Below are positions 16,201 through 22,093 of a DNA stretch of 22,093 bases, one piece after another. Origin of the DNA: PNAI01 sp035574295. GTDB taxonomy: Bacteria > Pseudomonadota > Alphaproteobacteria > Rhizobiales > Xanthobacteraceae. A program made the translations under genes and the position numbers. Position 1 is the first letter of the stretch, and every line of letters begins with the position of its first letter. The notes beneath the pieces were generated by a model. The model saw only the letters and a program-made list of their open reading frames with translations. It was not told where the DNA came from and made no database searches. The stretch covers positions 1 through 22,093 of the forward strand of contig DATLYX010000115.1 of assembly GCA_035574295.1 (NCBI GenBank), given 5' to 3'.

Positions 16201-16964
16201 GGACCATGCTGCGCCAGATCGTCGAGACGCGGGCCTTCCGCGCCGCGGCCGTGGTCGGCTTCTGGCCGGCCAATGCCGCGGGCGACGACATTCTGGTGTT
16301 TGGCGACGAGAGCCGCGGCGAACCCATTGCCGTGTTGCGCACTCTGCGCCAGCAGCTCAGCCGCCGCGAGGGCCGCGCCAATCTCGCCCTTTCCGACTTC
16401 GTCGCGCCGCGCGGGATCGCAGACTACGTCGGGGCCTTCGTGGTCACGGCGGGGCTCGGCGAAGACGAGCTGGCCGCGCGCTTCAAACGCGCCAACGACG
16501 ATTACTCGGCGATCATGATCAAGGCCTTGGCCGACCGCCTGGCGGAGGCTTTTGCCGAGCGTTTGCACGAGCGGGTGCGCAGGGAATTTTGGGCCTATGC
16601 GCCGGACGAAGCCCTGAGCAACGCCGATCTGATCGCGGAAAAATACCGCGGCATCCGGCCGGCGCCCGGCTACCCCGCCCAACCCGATCACACCGAGAAA
16701 GGCACTCTGTTCCGGCTGCTCGACGGCGAGCGCATCGGGGTGAAGCTGACCGAGAGCTTTGCCATGTGGCCGGGCGCCTCGGTCTGCGGCCTGTATTTCA
16801 GCCACCCTGAGGCCCGCTATTTTGGGGTCGGCAAGATCGAGCGCGATCAGGTCGAGGACTACGCCCGCCGCAAGGGCTGGGCGATGGAGGAGGCGGAACG
16901 TTGGCTGGCGCCCATCCTCAACTACGATCCCTCAAAGGCGCCCGCCCGGGTTGCCGCGGCCTGA
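13239..16964 (+). CDS. metH: Cobalamin-dependent methionine synthase
   Basis: MetH transfers methyl from 5-methyl-THF through cobalamin to homocysteine. With the start at 13239 it has 1241 residues, close to E. coli MetH. Modules in order: homocysteine-binding barrel (about 10-325) with zinc ligands C249, C312 and C313 in GGCCGTSPAH; pterin barrel (about 345-610, FVNVGERTNVTGSAKF); cobalamin cap and binding domains (about 640-880) with DVHDIGKNIVG, axial H764; and the C-terminal SAM-dependent reactivation domain (about 890-1225, RPAPGYPAQPDHTEKGT near 1140). All four modules are intact. The ATG at 13239 is chosen by family alignment; GTG at 13218 is a possible alternative directly after an in-frame TGA. 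The Shine-Dalgarno is unclear, perhaps GGTGGAG. It is the last gene of the sahR-metF-metH operon and is followed by a strong hairpin. Confidence 0.97.
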   Translation: MLNPPTKAQILRALAAERILVLDGAMGTMIQALKLDEAGYRGKRFADWPRDLRGNNDILILSAPDIVRDMHLAYFRAGADIVSTNTFSSTAIAQGDYGTEELVPELNREGARLVREAAAIAEKEDGRPRFVAGAIGPTNRTASISPDVNNPAFRAVTFDQLKAAYGEQAQNLLDGGVDVLLIETIFDTLNAKAALYAIAELCEARGIEVPVMISGTITDRSGRMLSGQTPTAFWHSVRHAAPLSIGFNCALGAKEMRAHIAELARVADTLVCAYPNAGLPNEFGLYDESPEYMAALLGEFAEAGLVNIVGGCCGTSPAHIRAIAAAVRGKPPRKIPEIKPLLRLSGLEPFTLTPEIPFVNVGERTNVTGSAKFKKLIMASDYTAALSIAREQVENGAQIIDVNMDEGLLDSEQAMTTFLNLIASEPDISRVPIMVDSSKFSVIEAGLKCIQGKPVVNSISLKEGEAEFIRHAKIVRRYGAAVVVMAFDEQGQAETVERKVAICTRAYDILVNKVGFPPEDIIFDPNIFAVATGIAEHNSYGVAFIEAARTIRKTLPHAHVSGGVSNLSFAFRGNERVRQAMHSVFLYHAIRAGMDMGIVNAGQIAVYDDLDPELREACEDVVLDRRPDAAERLLALAERFRGEGGPAKEADLAWRSWPVEKRLEHALVHGINDYIAEDVEEARLAADRPLAVIEGPLMAGMNVVGDLFGAGKMFLPQVVKSARVMKQAVAYLMPYMEKEKETRGRNQASSAGKILLATVKGDVHDIGKNIVGVVLQCNNFEVIDLGVMVPAAKILDTARAEKVDIVGLSGLITPSLDEMCHVAAEMERQNFDLPLLIGGATTSRVHTALKIHPNYRRGQAVYVNDASRAVGVVAALMSQIGRDSYVTEVREEYARIAEAHARGEEQKQRLSLKEARANALKLDWSSYRPPAPTFLGTRMLEDYPIAELVDYIDWSPFFATWELNGKYPAILDDPKLGPAARNLYEDARTMLRQIVETRAFRAAAVVGFWPANAAGDDILVFGDESRGEPIAVLRTLRQQLSRREGRANLALSDFVAPRGIADYVGAFVVTAGLGEDELAARFKRANDDYSAIMIKALADRLAEAFAERLHERVRREFWAYAPDEALSNADLIAEKYRGIRPAPGYPAQPDHTEKGTLFRLLDGERIGVKLTESFAMWPGASVCGLYFSHPEARYFGVGKIERDQVEDYARRKGWAMEEAERWLAPILNYDPSKAPARVAAA

Positions 16965-16982
16965 AAGGAGCACCCATCAAAG

Positions 16983-17014
16983 GAGACACCGGAGAGTTGC
17001 CTCTCCGGTGTCTC
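16983..17014. terminator. Perfect 14-pair hairpin after metH
   Basis: GAGACACCGGAGAG-TTGC-CTCTCCGGTGTCTC is a flawless 14-pair stem with a four-base loop, 18 bases past the metH stop. On the plus strand it is followed by ACGCGCG rather than a T-run; on the minus strand CTTTGATGG follows. It probably ends or protects the metH transcript, and perhaps also that of the small minus-strand gene at 17050, making it bidirectional. Confidence 0.7.
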
Positions 17015-17049
17015 ACGCGCGACGATAGGGAGGAAAAGGCGACGCCTGT

Positions 17050-17133
17050 TCAGAACATCCCCAACAGAATTGCGCCGACGAAAATAATCGCAGCGCCCAC
17101 AGCTAGCATGTTCAACTTCACGGCAGCGCCCAC
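17050..17133 (-). CDS. Tiny single-pass membrane protein, 27 aa
   Basis: This frame is too short for ordinary gene calling. It starts with GTG at 17131-17133 behind a near-ideal GAGGAGG, with an eight-base spacer (CCCGCAAC), and stops with TGA at 17050-17052. The product begins MGAAVKLNMLAVGAA and continues as a hydrophobic run (IIFVGAILLGMF) to the end: a short charged N-terminus plus one transmembrane helix of about 19 residues. An in-frame TAG lies 33 bases upstream of the GTG. Upstream on the same strand is a consensus TATAAT. I recall similar short hydrophobic hypothetical proteins in Rhizobiales but no function. It lies between metH and the amidase gene, apparently as its own transcript. 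ATG at the ninth codon is an alternative start but lacks a ribosome site. Confidence 0.6.
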   Translation of the reverse strand: MGAAVKLNMLAVGAAIIFVGAILLGMF

Positions 17134-17249
17134 GTTGCGGGCCTCCTCAACGTTAACGATCAAATTCTAGCAGACCCGAAGACCGCCCCGAAGCCCGATC
17201 CATGCTGCACTGCCGAAGCCGACATGGTGCCATTTTACCGGCGCAACCC

Positions 17250-17278
17250 ATTATAAAATAAAGCGAATTTATCAACAT
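17250..17278 (-). promoter_or_regulatory. Candidate promoter for the 27-aa membrane protein
   Basis: Read on the minus strand, a perfect TATAAT -10 box lies at 17250-17255. ATGTTG at 17273-17278 is a 17-base-spaced -35 candidate, or TTGATA at 17270-17275 with a 14-base spacer. The patch is clearly AT-rich against its high-GC surroundings. It would give a leader of about 110 bases before the GTG start at 17133. The remainder of the 16965-17361 gap shows no other gene that I can support. Confidence 0.5.
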
Positions 17279-17361
17279 GGCGGGGAAAGGCGTGAGTAAA
17301 CGGTCACCCCAGGCAGCCTGAGCCTCAAACCCCATGGCGAATCATAAGCTCACGCCCGGCT

Positions 17362-18627
17362 TCAGGCCGCGATGGCTAGCTCGACGAAACGCGCCGCCGA
17401 GAGTGCCTCGTGGTCAAGCCCAAGCCGGCCGATGACTTGGATTCCGAGCGGCAGGCCGCTGTCGCTCGTGATCCCCGGCACGTTGACGCAGGGCGAGCCG
17501 ATCAGGGTCCATAGCCGGTTGAAGGTGGAGCTGCCGGTCGAGGCAAGGCCCTCGGGGGCCGCACCCGGCGCTGAGGGGGTAAGGATCACGTCGATATCTG
17601 CCATCAGCGTTGCTAGCGCCTCGCGCGCACGGCGGGCGGTGCGGCGCGCGCTGTCATAGGCTTCCGGCGTCACAACCTTTGCCGCCTCCAGCGCGGTTCG
17701 CAGGTTGGACCCGAGCCGGTCGCGGTGGTGGTCGTATTCGTAGGCGAGCGCCTGGTAGGCTTCAAAGTCCTGGATCGTGCCGTGGGCCTTGAAGGCATCA
17801 GCACAAATCGCCGGCAGCTCCACATCCCTCACCGCAGCACCCGCGACCGCCGCGCTGCGCGCTGCAAGCTCCAGCGCCGTCAGCATCTCATCGCTGGCCT
17901 CGGGCCATGGCGGCCGCCGCAGCACGCCGATGCGCGGCGCCGCGGGCGCGGTGCCGTCCACCCGCAGCCGGCGTCCGGTCAGGGCTTCGGCGGCAAAGGC
18001 TACGTCTGCGACGCCGGCGGCAAACAGGCCCACCGTGTCGAGGTGCCAGGCAAAGGCTTTCATGCCGACCGTCGGGATGGTCGCAAAGGACGGCTTGAAC
18101 CCTGCCACCCCGCAATAGCTTGCCGGCCGGATCACCGATCCTGCGGTCTGGCTGCCGAGCGCGATCGGCACCATGCCGGCGGCAACTGCCGCCGCCGACC
18201 CGGACGACGATCCGCCCGGCGTATGCGCCGGATTGTGCGGGTTGCGCGTCTTGCCCGGATCGAGATGCGCGAAAGCCGTGGTCACCGTCTTGCCGATCAC
18301 GATGCCGCCAGCGCGGCGAACGAGGGAGGTCGCCGCCGCATCGGCCTTCGGCTGATGCCCGGCGTAGATCGGCGAGCCGTAGCAGGTCGGCAGGTCGGCG
18401 GTGTCGAAAATGTCCTTCAGCCCCACGACGAGCCCGCGCAGCGGCAGGCCGGAGAGGACCTCGCCCCGCGCCTCCGCCGTGCGTCGCGCCCGCTCCAGAT
18501 CAAGCACGACGAACGCACCGATTTCAGGCTCGCGCGCCGCTATCGCCTCTGCGCAAAGCTCGATCACCGAAGCGGGCGTCAGTTCGCCGGCCTCGATGCG
18601 ACGGGCGAGATCAAGCGCTGCGAGCAT
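17362..18627 (-). CDS. Amidase-signature family hydrolase
   Basis: The 421-residue protein belongs to the Ser-cisSer-Lys amidase family, which hydrolyses amides or transfers ammonia as in GatA. Visible catalytic residues are K71 in VGLKDIFD, the cis-serine S141 in TPGGSSSGSAAAVAAG, and the nucleophile S164 in GSQTAGSVIRPASYCG. The core reads QTAGS where many members have DTGGS. It is not a GatA: gatB and gatC are absent and it is somewhat short. Substrate is unknown; annotation as an amidase or Asp/Glu-tRNA amidotransferase-like protein is the safe limit. I chose the ATG at 18625-18627 with GGGGG about eight bases before it; a TTG two codons earlier is possible. It is divergent from the extensin-like gene across 210 bases, in which I see no clear operator. 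Confidence 0.9.
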   Translation of the reverse strand: MLAALDLARRIEAGELTPASVIELCAEAIAAREPEIGAFVVLDLERARRTAEARGEVLSGLPLRGLVVGLKDIFDTADLPTCYGSPIYAGHQPKADAAATSLVRRAGGIVIGKTVTTAFAHLDPGKTRNPHNPAHTPGGSSSGSAAAVAAGMVPIALGSQTAGSVIRPASYCGVAGFKPSFATIPTVGMKAFAWHLDTVGLFAAGVADVAFAAEALTGRRLRVDGTAPAAPRIGVLRRPPWPEASDEMLTALELAARSAAVAGAAVRDVELPAICADAFKAHGTIQDFEAYQALAYEYDHHRDRLGSNLRTALEAAKVVTPEAYDSARRTARRAREALATLMADIDVILTPSAPGAAPEGLASTGSSTFNRLWTLIGSPCVNVPGITSDSGLPLGIQVIGRLGLDHEALSAARFVELAIAA

Positions 18628-18837
18628 CAGCAAAGCCCCCCGGTCGCCGTGGCGGACAGCCTCAGCGCCGCGCGCATCGAGCGGCTCTCAGCATCCATGC
18701 GAATCTTCCCAACCCCGCACGATCTGGCCCGAAAAAGCCCGCAGGTTCAAGCTCACGCGCTGTTAACCATCCGCGGCCGCTGCTCAGCCGCAACAGCGTT
18801 GAAAGCTCCTTAACAAAATTGCTCGCATTCTCAGCGC

Positions 18838-20007
18838 ATGCGGCGTGGAGTTCGTTGGTATCTCGTCGGCTCCCTGGTGCTTGTGGCGTTGGCCGGCTGC
18901 GGCCGGCTCTTTTTCGCCGAGCGTGAAGCATGGCGGCGCGAAGCCGAGTTGGCCTGTCTGAAGTCGGGCGCGGTGCGGGAAGGTCCGGGCCTCGTGCGTA
19001 CCGCACGCATCGAGGGGCCCGGCGTCTGCGGTGCCGATTTCCCGCTGAAAGTGGCAGCCCTAGGGCAAAGCACGGCGCTCGGTTTTGCGGGCGGGCTGCG
19101 CCCGCCCGGCGACATTCCCACCGGCAGCCTGCCGCGCTGGCCGGTTCGCCCCGCCCCGCCGATGTCCAGCGCCCCGCTCTACCTGCCTCCCTCCACGCCA
19201 CCTCCAATGACGAGCGTACCGACCGCCCCGCCCGAGCCGGGCGCGCCGCTCGATCTGTCTGAAGAAAAGCCGCCGCGCGGGGCACCAAGTGCTGCGCCAA
19301 ATCCAGTCCCATGGCCCCATTCCGTGCCCATGCGTCCGCCGTCCTACACCGGTGCGGTGGAAGTGAAACCGGCCGCCACGCTCGCCTGCCCGCTCGTCGC
19401 CGCGCTCGATCAATGGATGGTGCAGTCGGTGCAGCCGGCGGCGCAGCGCTGGTTCCGGCAGCCGGTGGTGGAGATCCGGCAGATCTCATCCTATTCGTGC
19501 CGCAGCATGAACAACCAGCGCGGCGCCAGGATCTCCGAGCACGCCTTCGGCAATGCGCTCGACATCGCAGCCTTCGTGCTGGCCGACGGTCGCACCGTGA
19601 CGGTCAAGAACGGCTGGCGCGGCGCACCGGAGGAGCAGGGATTTTTGCGCGACGTGCAGGCCGCGGCCTGTGATCAGTTCACCACCGTCTTGGCGCCGGG
19701 CGCTGACGCCTTCCATTACGACCACATCCATGTGGACCTGATGCGTCGGGCGAACGGCCGCCGCATCTGCCAGCCGGAAGCCGTCGACGGCGAGATCGTC
19801 GCCGCGCGGGCGCAGCGGGGGCCCGTTGCCGCGCCCGCGCCGCGATCGAGGCCCGCGCAGCGGCCGCTGATCGACGAACGCAACGATCCCTATGCTTGGC
19901 GCGGGGCGGCCATTCGTCGCGACGAAGGAATCGTGACCGGTTCGGTGGTGGGGCGAGAGCCCGATCGCGACTGGGTCGAGGACGACAGCCCGCGGCCTGC
20001 CCATTGA
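18838..20007 (+). CDS. Extensin-like C-terminal domain lipoprotein
   Basis: The 389-residue protein carries a lipobox, LAGC with C21 as the lipidated residue, after a basic start and hydrophobic core, so membrane anchoring on the periplasmic side is expected. The region about 88-170 is strongly Pro-rich, like a cell-wall spacer. The domain at about 180-315 matches the bacterial extensin-like C-terminal family. SYSCRSMNN and SEHAFGNALDIAAF give H235 and D242 in an H-x6-D arrangement, and FHYDHIHVDL gives H296/H298. This pattern resembles M15/VanX-type zinc peptidases, so a peptidoglycan-peptide hydrolase role is plausible but unproven. Cysteines at 40, 64, 184, 221, 278 and 311 may form disulfides. 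The C-terminal tail is Pro/Arg-rich. The Shine-Dalgarno is weak. It converges on the hydantoinase gene. Confidence 0.85.
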   Translation: MRRGVRWYLVGSLVLVALAGCGRLFFAEREAWRREAELACLKSGAVREGPGLVRTARIEGPGVCGADFPLKVAALGQSTALGFAGGLRPPGDIPTGSLPRWPVRPAPPMSSAPLYLPPSTPPPMTSVPTAPPEPGAPLDLSEEKPPRGAPSAAPNPVPWPHSVPMRPPSYTGAVEVKPAATLACPLVAALDQWMVQSVQPAAQRWFRQPVVEIRQISSYSCRSMNNQRGARISEHAFGNALDIAAFVLADGRTVTVKNGWRGAPEEQGFLRDVQAAACDQFTTVLAPGADAFHYDHIHVDLMRRANGRRICQPEAVDGEIVAARAQRGPVAAPAPRSRPAQRPLIDERNDPYAWRGAAIRRDEGIVTGSVVGREPDRDWVEDDSPRPAH

Positions 20008-20018
20008 CGGCTACGCCA

Positions 20019-20033
20019 GGCGCACTCTGCGCC
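20019..20033. terminator. Short hairpin between convergent genes
   Basis: GGCGCA-CTC-TGCGCC is a perfect six-pair stem with a three-base loop, 12 bases after the extensin-like gene stop and 44 bases from the end of the convergent hydantoinase gene. There is no T-tract, so this is a weak candidate terminator. Confidence 0.3.
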
Positions 20034-20076
20034 GCGCTGTGTCTTGGGCCGCCGCTGCCTGTCGCTTGGCGAAGCC

Positions 20077-22093
20077 TCACTCGGGCTTGCCGTATCCTCC
20101 TGCCGTCGGTGTCTGGATGATGATGGCTTCGTCGGCGTCGAGCACGGTGGCGTCGCAGCCTTGCAAACGTTCCATGCGGCCGTCTTTGCGCCGCACCCAA
20201 TTTTCGCCGACCTGCCCATTCTCGCCGCCGGCGAGCCCGAACGGCGGCACCCGCCGATGGCCCGACAGGATCGTGCATTCCATCCGCTCCAGGAATCGGA
20301 TTGTGCGCACAACACCGTCGCCCGCGCACCACTTGCCGCGCCCGCCCGAACCTTTGCGGATGTGAAAATCTTCCAGCAGCACCGGATAGCGAAATTCCAG
20401 CACCTCCGGGTCGGTGAGCCGCGTATTGGTCATGTGCGTGTGCACGGCGTCGGTGCCGTGAAATCCCGGCCCTGCCGGCGAGCCGGAGCAGATGGTCTCG
20501 TAATACTGATATTTGTCGTTGCCGAAATTGAGGTTGTTCATCGTGCCCTGCGCTGCCGCAAGCGCGCCGAGCGCGCCGAACAGCGTATCGGTCACCGCCT
20601 GCGATGTTTCGACGTTCCCGGCCACCACCGCCGCCGGATATTCCGGCGACAGCATCGATCGTTTGGGAATGATGATCCTGATCGGCCTCAAGCACCCCGC
20701 GTTCATCGGGATGTCGTCGTCCACCATCACGCGGAACACATAGAGCACCGCCGCGCGCGTCACCGGCTCTGGTGCGTTGAAATTGGTGGGTTGCTGCGGC
20801 GAGGTGCCGGTGAAATCCACTGTGGCCTCGCGGCGCTTCTTGTCCACGGTGATTTTCACCTTGATCACCGTGCCCTGATCCATCTCGTAGGCGAATTCGG
20901 AATCGTGCAGCCGGTCGATCACCCGCCGCACGCTTTCGGCGGCGTTGTCCTGCACGTGTTTCATATAGGCCTGCACCACCGGCAGCGTGAACTGCGCCAC
21001 CATCTTGCGCAGCTCCTGCACGCCCTTCTCATTGGCAGCGACTTGCGCCTTCAGATCGTTGACGTTCTGCAGCGGATTGCGCGCCGGATATTTGGCGCCG
21101 GTGAGCAGCGCATAAAGCTCCCTCTCCCGAAACCGCCCGCGATCCACGAGCTTGAAGTTGTCGATGTACACGCCTTCCTGCTCGATGGTGGTGGCGTTCG
21201 GCGACATCGAGCCGGGCGAGATCCCGCCCACGTCCGCATGGTGCCCGCGCGACGCCACCCAGAACAGGATTTCGCGTCTGCGATCGTCGAACACCGGGGT
21301 GCACACTGTGATGTCCGGCAGGTGCGTGCCGCCGTTGTAGGGCGCGTTGATGGCGTAGACGTCGCCCGGCCGGATTTTTCCTGCGTTCTCGCGGATGATG
21401 GTCTCCACCGCGCGATCCATGGAGCCGAGATGCACCGGCATGTGCGGCGCGTTCGCCACCAGCGAGCCGTTGCCGTCGAACACCGCGCAGGAGAAATCGA
21501 GCCGCTCCTTGATGTTCACCGAATAAGCGGTGTTCTGCAGCGCCACCCCCATCTGCTCGGCGATCGACATGAACAGATTGTTGAACACTTCGAGCATCAC
21601 CGGATCGGCCTTGGTGCCGACCGGCCGCTGACGCTTGAGCGGCTTCACCCGCTTGAGGATCAGATGGTTCTTCGCCGTGATTTCCGCGCGCCAGCCGTCC
21701 TCAACCACGATGGTCTGATGCGGTTCGATGATGATCGCGGGCCCGGCGATCTTGTGGCCGGGCGCAAGCTGTTGGCGCAGATATACGCAAGCGCGGCGCC
21801 ATTTGCCGCCGGAGAAGAATTTGGTGTGCCGGGCAGGGGCGGACAGCCGCGCCCGTGTCGTTCTCAGCACTAGTTCGCGGAATTTTGCGCCGCCGCCGAC
21901 CGCCTCCACCGACACTGCCTCGACCACAAGCTGCTTGTCGCGATCGATGAATCCGAACCGCGCCTTGTGCGCCCGCTCGAACGCGCGCTGCATCATGTCG
22001 CGCGTAGCAAGGTTGATCTGACTCTCCCCTGAAAGGGGAGGGTCGTACCGCCGCAGGCGGTCCGGGGAGGGGTCATCTCTCCGGGCGACCCCC
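20077..22093 (-). CDS. Hydantoinase/5-oxoprolinase HyuA-HyuB fusion, 5' end outside window
   Basis: The frame is open from the right window edge to TGA at 20077-20079, at least 671 codons. The first part is the end of a HyuA-type subunit: FERAHKARFGFIDRD and GPAIIIEPHQTIVVEDGWRAEI. Then comes an almost complete HyuB-type subunit starting near DPVMLEVFNNLFMSIAEQMG, with NIKERLDFSCAVFD, HMPVHLGSM, ATVDFTGTSPQQPTNFNAP and a Gly-rich C-terminus ending TPTAGGYGKPE. A HyuA-HyuB order in one chain is that of ATP-dependent 5-oxoprolinases (about 1200-1300 residues), which open 5-oxoproline or hydantoin-like rings. The exact substrate is not readable. The first Met in the window (21996) lacks a ribosome site and sits mid-domain, so it is not the start. 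Upstream of it, codons at 22021-22093 run through a palindromic repeat without a stop. It is convergent with the extensin-like gene. Confidence 0.85.
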   Translation of the reverse strand, partial: GVARRDDPSPDRLRRYDPPLSGESQINLATRDMMQRAFERAHKARFGFIDRDKQLVVEAVSVEAVGGGAKFRELVLRTTRARLSAPARHTKFFSGGKWRRACVYLRQQLAPGHKIAGPAIIIEPHQTIVVEDGWRAEITAKNHLILKRVKPLKRQRPVGTKADPVMLEVFNNLFMSIAEQMGVALQNTAYSVNIKERLDFSCAVFDGNGSLVANAPHMPVHLGSMDRAVETIIRENAGKIRPGDVYAINAPYNGGTHLPDITVCTPVFDDRRREILFWVASRGHHADVGGISPGSMSPNATTIEQEGVYIDNFKLVDRGRFRERELYALLTGAKYPARNPLQNVNDLKAQVAANEKGVQELRKMVAQFTLPVVQAYMKHVQDNAAESVRRVIDRLHDSEFAYEMDQGTVIKVKITVDKKRREATVDFTGTSPQQPTNFNAPEPVTRAAVLYVFRVMVDDDIPMNAGCLRPIRIIIPKRSMLSPEYPAAVVAGNVETSQAVTDTLFGALGALAAAQGTMNNLNFGNDKYQYYETICSGSPAGPGFHGTDAVHTHMTNTRLTDPEVLEFRYPVLLEDFHIRKGSGGRGKWCAGDGVVRTIRFLERMECTILSGHRRVPPFGLAGGENGQVGENWVRRKDGRMERLQGCDATVLDADEAIIIQTPTAGGYGKPE
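22024..22073. repeat. Compound palindromic repeat at the right edge
   Basis: Two perfect stems lie side by side: CTCCCCT-GAA-AGGGGAG (22024-22040) and ACCGCC-GCA-GGCGGT (22047-22061), followed by CCGGGGAGGGGTC. The composite resembles intergenic repeats that are frequent in Bradyrhizobium-like genomes. Here it lies inside an open reading frame of the hydantoinase gene, which reads through it as DDPSPDRLRRYDPPLSGES. Confidence 0.75.

Noticed and set aside
17153..17335. A 60-codon minus-strand frame in the gap before the amidase gene.
   Set aside because: No ribosome site, no hydrophobic or conserved pattern, and it overlaps the candidate promoter of the 27-residue gene.
20044..21873. A 609-codon open frame on the plus strand opposite the hydantoinase gene.
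   Set aside because: It is antisense to a well-conserved HyuB domain, is His/Arg/Asp-rich with no recognisable motif, and is explained by high GC at third positions of the real gene.
1..22093. CRISPR arrays, tRNA or rRNA genes, prophage genes or a defence island.
   Set aside because: No direct-repeat/spacer pattern, no cloverleaf-like or rRNA segment, and no phage or restriction/toxin genes were seen; the HerA-type gene alone does not make a defence system.

Overview
The window looks like a chromosomal segment of a high-GC alphaproteobacterium, most likely Hyphomicrobiales (Rhizobiales; Xanthobacteraceae/Bradyrhizobium-like). The grounds are strong GC codon bias, long GC-driven antisense open frames, palindromic repeats of the kind scattered through these genomes, and families typical of the group: an EipA-like secreted protein, an extensin-like lipoprotein, an L,D-transpeptidase, and an ArsR-methyltransferase regulator heading metF-metH. 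This assignment comes from family recognition, not from a database search.

Layout. 1-398: the 3' end of an IS5/IS1182-type transposase gene and a probable IS terminal repeat. 542-1283: two small secreted proteins, convergent. 1466-3802: a GAF-PAS-GGDEF-EAL cyclic-di-GMP protein followed by a palindromic repeat. 3896-5740 (minus): a HerA-type ATPase, divergent from 5958-8306 (plus), which holds an LpxD acyltransferase and a FabF/NodE-like ketosynthase. 8336-10980 (minus): a PanE-family reductase, an L,D-transpeptidase and the tRNA methylase TrmO. 11231-16964 (plus): the SAM-cycle operon, i.e. a SahR-like regulator, metF and metH, with an operator-like palindrome upstream. 16965-17361: a strong hairpin and a 27-codon membrane-protein gene on the minus strand. 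17362-18627 (minus): an amidase. 18838-20007 (plus): an extensin-like lipoprotein. 20077 to the right edge (minus): a hydantoinase/5-oxoprolinase HyuA-HyuB fusion, 5'-truncated by the window.

How genes work together. SahR-metF-metH form a compact operon: the SahR-type repressor is expected to sense S-adenosylhomocysteine and to control 5-methyl-THF production (MetF) and homocysteine remethylation (MetH). The SAM-consuming TrmO is divergent across the same control region. LpxD and the ketosynthase probably serve lipid A or an unusual acyl chain. The L,D-transpeptidase, extensin-like lipoprotein and EipA-like protein are envelope factors but are not one operon.

I see no defence system, CRISPR, prophage, tRNA or rRNA. 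The most interesting items are an IS-unrelated palindromic repeat read in frame through the hydantoinase gene, a similar repeat that seems to have reshaped the metF-metH junction, the tiny membrane protein, and the LpxD-ketosynthase pair outside the usual lipid A cluster.
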